Shown: piece after piece, positions 20,648 to 27,027 of the stretch | How the letters are laid out: the number at the start of each line of letters is the position of its first letter | Position numbering within the stretch: position 1 is the stretch's first letter | Source: Candolleomyces eurysporus | Lineage: Eukaryota; Basidiomycota; Agaricomycetes; Agaricales; Psathyrellaceae | DNA length: 27,027 bases | Assembly (NCBI GenBank): GCA_027579435.1 | Contig: JANBPK010001315.1 | Location: 1-27,027, forward strand | Reading direction: 5' to 3' | Program-made: the position numbers and the translations under genes | The notes under the pieces: generated by a model | Seen by the model: only the letters and a program-made list of their open reading frames with translations | What the model was told of the DNA's origin: nothing | Database searches by the model: none

Positions 20648-22354
20648 TTGCACTGAGGATAACACTACTCTAACACTACCAAATTGTCTTCCAAGTCGTT
20701 CTACTTACATATGTGGCTCCTTAATGCATCGAGATTGACGGGTTGCCAGAGGCGAGGCTGCATGTGGGCGGTCCATAGAGGTCTTTTGCATTGCCAGATA
20801 CATATCGCTACAGTACCGTTCACCTCAACCACGAGTTCGAATTCACTCGGAGTTAACTCTTCCCTTCCTTCAGCAACCTCTCTTGATATCATCACGAGTC
20901 TGCATCCTAACCAAGTTCAATTTGATTTACATACTGTTGCGATCTGTATGGTGATTGTTGAGTCTGTCGCTACGATGTGCGTGTGTTGATAATGAGTTTT
21001 TTTTGGTGTAATTATCGATCGGGGATAAATACATGTCGTAGACAAGTCACTCTGAGTCTTTGGTTGCAAGGAACCCCACTGCCATACTATGCGAGCCCCG
21101 CCCTCATTGTGCGCGCAGATACATTTGTTTTGACAGTCAAAGATTTTCAAATCTCATTGCAATACGGTCGCCAATTTTCCGCAACGGAACGCCAAACAGG
21201 TCGCCGTCGCTAGATTGCGCCCATCAGAGGACGTGACGTACCTTTTTGCCTTAAGACCGTACGGATCGCTACAGCAATTTGAATGCATTGGTGGCCAGCG
21301 AGAAAACCATGGGCAAGAAGAGTTCGGGTTTCCTTAAGGAGCAGAGCTTGGCACAGGGCTTCTTAAATTCACTTTCCTTTCTTTTCTCATGCATCATGTC
21401 CAAGCTCCGGCTCTCACCTAACGTTTGAAGCAATCAGGCACTTCATCGAGGGATCAGTGAGGCAAGCTTGAGGCGTCGCAGCTCTTCCGGGCTGCCATGT
21501 CCCCTACTCCAAAGAGTAGCGGGTTTCTCTCTAGGCCCCTTCTAACGCTTATATAAATTCTTCTCACATGCTCCGCTGTATAGCATTCGCTCCTTGCACA
21601 TGTACCACCATCGGCGCTTCAGTACCTCCTGTTCATACCCTTGTGATCGCGTACCTGTAGATAAACCCTAGGAAAGTGTTGGTATTGAGTATTGAATAGG
21701 GTATTGGATACATATATTGCATGAGATGGTGGAGATTGCACGATAGGTCATGATGGTCGTGTAGAAAGAATATCGGTTATAAAATTCTCATCATGGGCCA
21801 CGATGGGTCACGATTGACCATCATGGGTCCAGGCGGGGTTCTCACTGGGCCTCATTCATATTCATCAGTATTCATCCCAAACTTGTAAATCTTGGATACC
21901 TTGTAGTCCGCATTTTCCCTCGAGTCGTACGAATTGTCCCCAAGCGCTCCTTCCTCGTCTCGCATGAACATTCCGTAACTTTTTACATAGCGATTCTTCC
22001 TTGCTTGCACGAACGCACCTGTAACTTCTTCCTATTGAACCTGGGGTTTGAAGAATATATCCTGCTGTCCTTCCATCTTTCTAAGATTTCGTGTGTGATA
22101 TGAAGTAGGAAGGTATGTGTGCTGGCAAACCGCGTTACGGAACTACTTGCGAACCAGACTCTCATGAGAGAAGAAAATCAAATCATTCTCTCTGTGCAGT
22201 GTTAAGAGACTACGGGTCGTTATTAATCAGCGTCACGCCCTTTCGTGACACTTGTCAGGCGCTGTGACAATCGCGTCTGAATCTGGCAGTGGCACACTCG
22301 TCTGTTGAACTTCTTCATCCCTTCACCGTCATCTATACCCGCCCCAATTCCTGA
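20648..22354. other. long intergenic stretch with orphan TATA and short repeats
   Basis: No convincing coding frame. It holds a TATATAAAT at 21550-21558 without a recognised gene downstream, TATTGA-type iterations near 21680-21710, and inverted and direct repeats at 21749-21830. The last few hundred bases are the SLD3-like gene's promoter side. Confidence 0.5.
21749..21830. repeat. short inverted and direct repeats built on CATGATGG/CCATCATG
   Basis: CATGATGGTC at 21749-21758 is the exact inverse of GACCATCATG at 21816-21825. Between them, CATGGGCCACGATGGGTCAC contains two near-direct copies of a 10-base unit. Could form a weak hairpin; function unknown. Confidence 0.5.
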
Positions 22355-24092
22355 ATGGCAGCCTTAAAGAGCTTCTCGTATACCCTAGAGAGCGAGAAGA
22401 AAGTAAACTGGTCGACAGCTCAAGAAAATTCATTGTCTTCTGATTTTCCATTTGAACTGAATGGCGAAACGGCAGACGAGTTTGCGTATCGAACTTATCT
22501 TCAGTTTCTATGGCTTCCAGAGGTACGAATGTTTATCTAATGCAGATACAAGGACTCGCTAAAACTGCCCTCTATTCACAGTCTATCATGCCTTTGCATT
22601 TGCTGGTACCTTCGCTGAGAAGGATCAAGCTGTCGTCATCCTCAGAGGTTCATCCATTACACGGTCTTCTAGACGACATTCTCCTTACCGTTCTGACGGT
22701 GACGNAAAAAATATCGCAAGGAACTCCTTCAGATTCTTCTCAATGGCGGAGGTGCAGGCGAGATGGAAGAGGGAATGATGTGGTTCGCGTTGAGCCATGA
22801 ACAAGCGGACGAACAGGAACCATGGCTGAACGTCCAGTGGAGAGACCAATGGCTGGATCGATTGGAAAGACGTGAGTGCGTGTCGGTTATCCCTTCAATC
22901 TAGCTACCTGTTCACGAGTTCTTGCTCTTGCAGGGTGCAGATCCAGATCTTATTGTACTTCTTGAAATTATCGTTACCTCCAGCACCAGCCAGCAGTAAA
23001 CCGAAAGGCAAACGAAAGCGCTCAGCTTCCTCTGAGGGCTCGACGGAAGACTTTCTGGAAGCGTTCATGGATAAGCTGTCGATGTGGCAGCTCCTCAACT
23101 CGGTTCAGTCGACATCAATGAACAGCAGCACTACGAAGAAAGAGGATGAACGTGATTGGATGCAAATCTTTTGTGAAGAAGTCGTTGAGCCGGAGTGCGT
23201 ATCCAGTCTCTGTTCAATGGTGCTGTGATGTTAATCTATCTGCTCAGATTCAAATTGCTGCTACCAGAGCTCTGTGCACTCCTACGCACAAAAGTCTTCC
23301 CCCATTCCCCCTTCTCGGATACCGAAACAGAAGCTGCAACCTCTCGCGCCTCTTCACCAGTACCCGAAGATACAGAAGCCTTATCTCAATCCCAGACTCG
23401 AATTTCCTCTCGTGCACCATCGACAGCTGCCGACCCTCGTCGTACATCCCCCAGACCCGATGCTCGAGAGCTCGCCCGTGCTCGATCACGCTCTCTCTCT
23501 GTTTCACTCGCGCAAGAACGAGAGCAATCGCAGTCTCAGAGTAACGGGGGGGCTGCTGCAGGGAAACGTCGTGCGGTTACACGGGAGATCAGCATGTCCC
23601 GGGTGTTCAAACCGAAACCGAAACCGAAACCTGCGACGGGGGCCGCGGACGTCTCTGTCACAACAGAGTCAGGCTGTTGAATCGCAGTCGCAGTCGCAGT
23701 CGCAGCCGCAGCAATCTAGGGGCAGGGACCTGGGCCTCACCTTGGTCGAAGATACCCCCGTCAAACCTCGAGAGCCGTCAAGGAGTAGGACGATGTCGTT
23801 CAGCCAGATCGGCTCGCAGACTCAGTCGCAGCGATCCATATTCCCCTCTTCCTCGAAATCGAGAGGCAACAACCTTTTTAGGAGACAAGACTCGATTATG
23901 AGTGCGGCGACGGATAACGACGATGCGTGGCAGATATCGAGTTCACCTAATATCAGGATGATCGCGTCACCCGTGAAAGACGGGAACGACACGGACGAGG
24001 ATGATAATGTGGATATGGATGGCATTCCGGTTACGCCTAGTAGGCCGTCGAGAGCTAGGAAAGGGGGGGAAACGGTAAGGTTGGTGGGGTGA
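22355..24092 (+). CDS. SLD3: probable Sld3-type DNA replication initiation regulator, about 521 aa
   Basis: Sld3 (animal Treslin) loads Cdc45 at origins and, once phosphorylated by CDK, binds Dpb11. Exons 22355-22522, 22582-22875, 22934-23194 and 23248-24092. Similarity is to the Sld3 core: YLQFLWLPE joined to SIMPLHLLVPSLRRI, KKYRKELLQILLN, WLDRLERREVQIQILLYFLK and FCEEVVEPEFKLLLPELCAL. The C-terminal third is disordered, Ser/Arg-rich, with TREISMSRVF, a PKPKPKPK run, an SQ repeat (23682-23711) and CDK-type sites. Two sequence problems: N at 22705 beside A6 (frame and splice phase fit if dropped), and a +1 slip near the G5 run 23638-23642, after which the frame to 24092 takes over. As given, the frame would stop at 23680. 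Both look like homopolymer over-calls. Family assignment from memory of motifs only. Confidence 0.68.
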
Positions 24093-24979
24093 CCCATGTA
24101 GCTTCGGGTCGATGGGCTCCCTGCAGGGCGTAGGGCTAAGGGGATAACGTTATCGGGAAACGCGTGAAATCCGAAGACTGCAAGAACACTTCATAGTGTA
24201 TCAAGACTCGTTGCAGACCTTCATGTACGAATCTGAATCTCAGTGACTCCCAAACTCATTTGGTGTTTCGATGTCCGCAACTCCCCATCCCCTTCCTTAC
24301 GACATACACTACGATCTACAGTGCTGAGCGCTCCTTGGTCCTTTAATTTCGACTGAGCGCCCGCACCAGTCGCGTATCAGCTTCAATCTTTTTGCCGCCT
24401 CGCGTGGTGTCATCCATAGGTCACCCGGTCGTTCCTATCGCGCCATACTTCCGTACCGAAGGTCCTTTCCATTCTTCATCCTCCCGTATTAATGAAATGT
24501 GATATTGATATTTAATTCATTTCAGTTTTCATTTGCTTTGATTGCTTACCCCGGCCTTCCCAGTTACCTATTCTCGAAACCCAGTGATCAGCCAGCTAGA
24601 GTTTCTTTTGTTCTCTTTTACTTCATCTCTCAAACTTCCCTTTGTTTTTCGTCATGCAGGACGTCATGCAGGATGGATGGTTCATCCGTCTCTCCCACTC
24701 TTTCTCTCTGTCTTTCCCGTTTTCTCATGCGGAGTGGCCCAGTGCCATGACTGACACTCCCAGGAAGGTCGGTCCGCGGAGACGGAAATCGTTCACATCG
24801 GCGGGTTCTGTGCTTGGTGTTGAGAAGAAGTTGCCCTCTCGGGTATGCATTCGCCTACTGACACCGGTAGTTGATCGTCTCTGATCGTCCAGGTAAGCCT
24901 CTGAGAGTCCCATTATTCTCAGGTTCTCAATATCGTCCCATTTCATCATCAGCATCACGTCAATTCGAAACTTGCTTGA
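24093..24979 (+). other. SLD3-like 3' flank and unplaced short frame
   Basis: An ATG at 24747 in GCCATGA opens 32 basic codons (MTDTPRKVGPRRRKSFTSAG onward) ending at a GTATGC donor-like site near 24843. No acceptor gives a continuing frame, and the MITE lies 145 bp downstream. It may be the first exon of a gene lost or disrupted here, or nothing. Confidence 0.25.
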
Positions 24980-25336
24980 CGACCGACAGGACCCCTGAAA
25001 ACCTAGGCAGAGGCCGGAGTCAGATTTCCCCCTCGGTGTCCGGACTCCTCTTGGCGAAATGTCCGGAATTTCCTCCGGCCTCTGGCCAGAAAAGCGGAAA
25101 AAGCGCCCGTCGACTGTCCAAAAATGGCAATTTTTTCGGGCGCTTCGCGCCCTGAACCTTCGTCGGCCCATTTCCAGGCCCCCTCCCGCCAATATGTCCG
25201 GATTTTCCTCCGGCCTACCTCGCGGTTTTGCCCAAAATGTGTCCGGATTTTCTTCTGGCCTGGTGGCCAGATTGCCAAAATGTGTCCGGAAAGTGCCTCC
25301 GGCCTCTGCCTAGGTTTTCAGGGGTCCTCGACCGAC
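24980..25336. mobile_element. hAT-like MITE, 341 bp, with 8-bp target site duplication
   Basis: The element spans 24988-25328. Its ends are perfect 32-bp inverted repeats (24988-25019 and 25297-25328), starting AGGACCCCTGAAAACCTAGG. It is flanked by identical 8-bp duplications, CGACCGAC at 24980-24987 and 25329-25336. An 8-bp duplication is the hallmark of hAT-superfamily insertion. No transposase is encoded. The inside holds several copies of a TGTCCGGA-T/A-TTTCCTCCGGCC-like unit in one orientation, probably subterminal binding sites. The perfect ends and duplication suggest a recent insertion. Confidence 0.9.
25040..25310 (+). repeat. iterated TGTCCGGA...CCTCCGGCCT unit inside the MITE
   Basis: About four imperfect copies, near 25058, 25194, 25237 and 25281, each with TGTCCGGA followed within about 20 bases by TCCGGCC or TCTGGCC. 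Confidence 0.7.
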
Positions 25337-27027
25337 GCCTGAACTGCCTGAACTTTATTTGTCTGCAAATGCCAAACGCGTATATGTAGGAAATCAAATA
25401 GGCTTTCGGTGGCTTTGATGCCGGCTAGGACATACGATGCCTTTGGGAATTGGGACGCGTCAAGTTGACATTGGGCGCTCAAAGACCGAGTCGGAGGGAG
25501 GCTAAGCTGAGTTCCAGTTTGGTTTATCCTTTTCCTTCGGGTGCATATGTACTGACTTATCGCCCCGTTCTTCCAGGAGAGGTCGGTGTAATCGTACCAT
25601 TCATTTTTCGAAAATCATCGGAAAAAGCCTGGCATCACTTTGGGTATCCAAGGAGCGACGCTGCAATTCGTTACCAAAGGCAAACTTCACTTTTCGACGA
25701 AGGGCTCGTCAGTAACGTTATGCCTCCCGAGAAGAAACGTTATATGATTGAGTTAAACTCCACAAAGACACATTGATCTCAGGCTACGCACTATTCCAAA
25801 TCGACGCGTTTCGGTGACTCCCTCTTTCTCCTTTCTCTCACCCCAACGGATGGGAAACTCAGGTTTCAATGTTCAATCATTCCGTCTCATTTAAACGCGA
25901 TTTACATTGTCTTCAGACAGCGCCGGATATAGTCGGGTCAAAGTAGGCCAGGGTAAGTACCGCCTAAGGGCCAAATGTATACGTGCTTACTATATTGAAT
26001 CCAGTCCGGACTTAGGGGACCGACTCGGGGGTGCAGAAGTCACTCATTCACAGAAGTCAAGAAGTCTAGGAAGAATTTTGATTGTTGAGTCCCGATATGT
26101 GAGTCTCTGATCCCCCTCTTGAGCTCAGCCATTCTTCCTGTTCTTCTTCGGGTTGCCTACTTACATACCCTTTCATATAAGGTTACATACAACAGAGCTT
26201 CTTGCTTTGTTCTGTCGATCCTTGAGATAGCTGTCGCGTAAGTCACTCACTGCTTTGATTAGGGTGATTTACTTTGTCTGATGTGCTGACAGAATCTGTG
26301 TTTTTTTCTTAGTTCTTGGACCTATCAACCCGCTGAAAGTGGAGGCGGTTGTAGAGTTTGGTTGGAGTGATTTATTATTATCATCCTCGCCCACAATAAT
26401 TCTCTGGGGACCTATTTCCTCATTCTCTCCTAGGTATAAATAAATATGGGTCATCTCATGACCATGAGCAACGCGGAACGCGGACTCAGAGGTCGGGATT
26501 TTTGGGACCGCCTTGCTAAACGAGCGGATCTTTTCGAATTCGCGATATGGGTGCATAAGTGGACTCACGCATCGGCGCCAAGTGGTCTTCCGGACGTTTT
26601 GGTACCAAGTATGGACTTGTCGTAGTACGGAGAGCGGACTTGCTTACGATGGGTCCTTGTCAGTCATGGTCACCCGTTGTGTATAATTTCAAGCAGGTAC
26701 GTATACACAGAGCTGCGATCTCTCTTCGCGGGCTGCTTATTCCGTTTACTGACGTCAATTGTATGTAGGGCCGCACATATCAGAGTTTGAACTATCATTC
26801 AATATCAATATCTGAACTTACCTTTTGGTACCGACACGCGTATAGGTTTTGGCGACCACTCAATTGTCCTCCATTGAATCGTTTGCTACCTTGCAGTCGT
26901 TTATGCCAGGACCCTTTTCCCCGAAGATTACGACCCTCCGGTGAGATATGTACTGATAAGCTGTGCATCATTTACAACGTATAATTGAAGTTTAATTTTT
27001 TCGTACCTCCGTAATGGGATAATGGCT
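25337..27027. other. right-end stretch without a convincing gene
   Basis: Several GT-AG-like pairs occur (for example 25953 to 26007, 26237 to 26291 and 26697 to 26768), but the frames between them show no family resemblance. One spliced frame, 26649-26696 joined to 26769-26984, gives 87 codons of unremarkable sequence. A gene off the right edge could reach in. Confidence 0.4.

Noticed and set aside
25003..25278. Frames inside the MITE on both strands
   Set aside because: Produced by GC-rich iterated units; no transposase motif.
25450..25776. Plus-strand frame of 108 codons
   Set aside because: Begins at TTG, not ATG, and shows no family resemblance.
26649..26984. Spliced frame of 87 codons at the right end
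   Set aside because: Good GT-AG pair but sequence looks random; kept only as a note.
1..27027. tRNA, rRNA and CRISPR arrays
   Set aside because: Scanned for GGTTCGAATC-type T-loops with paired stems, rRNA core sequences and regularly spaced repeats; none found.

Overview
The window looks like nuclear DNA of a mushroom-forming basidiomycete (Agaricomycete). The evidence is intron-rich genes with short introns (about 44-90 nt, mostly GTRNGY donors), an AA9 lytic polysaccharide monooxygenase, and gene families typical of that group: F-box/LRR-like, BTB, MYND finger and intron-dense secreted proteins. No prokaryotic, viral or CRISPR signals were seen. All exon structures were joined by eye from splice consensus, reading frame and family similarity; no transcript data were available.

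Layout: 51-591 (+) is the 3' end of an MFS sugar transporter. 1388-3894 (-) is a five-exon MYND-finger gene. 5141-6370 (+) is a broken F-box gene that lies tail to tail with an intact paralogue at 6495-8036 (-). 9194-9962 (-) is a small secreted or surface protein with a hydrophobic tail. 10455-11914 (-) is mitochondrial ArgJ-type ornithine acetyltransferase. 12300-13100 holds two probable gene relics. 13721-14410 (+) is a secreted Cys-rich, antistasin-like protein. 14811-16496 (-) is a twelve-exon secreted protein of unknown function. 17371-18569 (-) is an AA9 LPMO. 19020-19373 (+) is the 3' half of a broken BTB-family copy, followed by the intact copy at 19668-20647 (+). 22355-24092 (+) is a probable Sld3-type DNA replication initiation factor. 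24988-25328 is a 341-bp hAT-like MITE with perfect 32-bp inverted ends and an 8-bp target duplication. The last 1.7 kb has no convincing gene.

How the genes relate: there is no obvious pathway. Housekeeping genes (argJ, SLD3-like, sugar transporter) are mixed with fast-evolving accessory families. Four of the genes between 9 and 18.6 kb encode secreted proteins, which suggests a local secretome cluster. Two families (F-box and BTB) each show one intact and one decayed copy side by side, so local duplication followed by loss is the main theme.

Sequence quality matters here. Eight N characters are present, several beside homopolymers. In three genes (9688, 11767, 22705), dropping the N restores the frame and the splice phase, so these are better read as base-calling uncertainty than as mutations. 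The best candidates for something undescribed are the twelve-exon secreted protein, the BTB family with a C-terminal paired-CxxC module, and the MITE.
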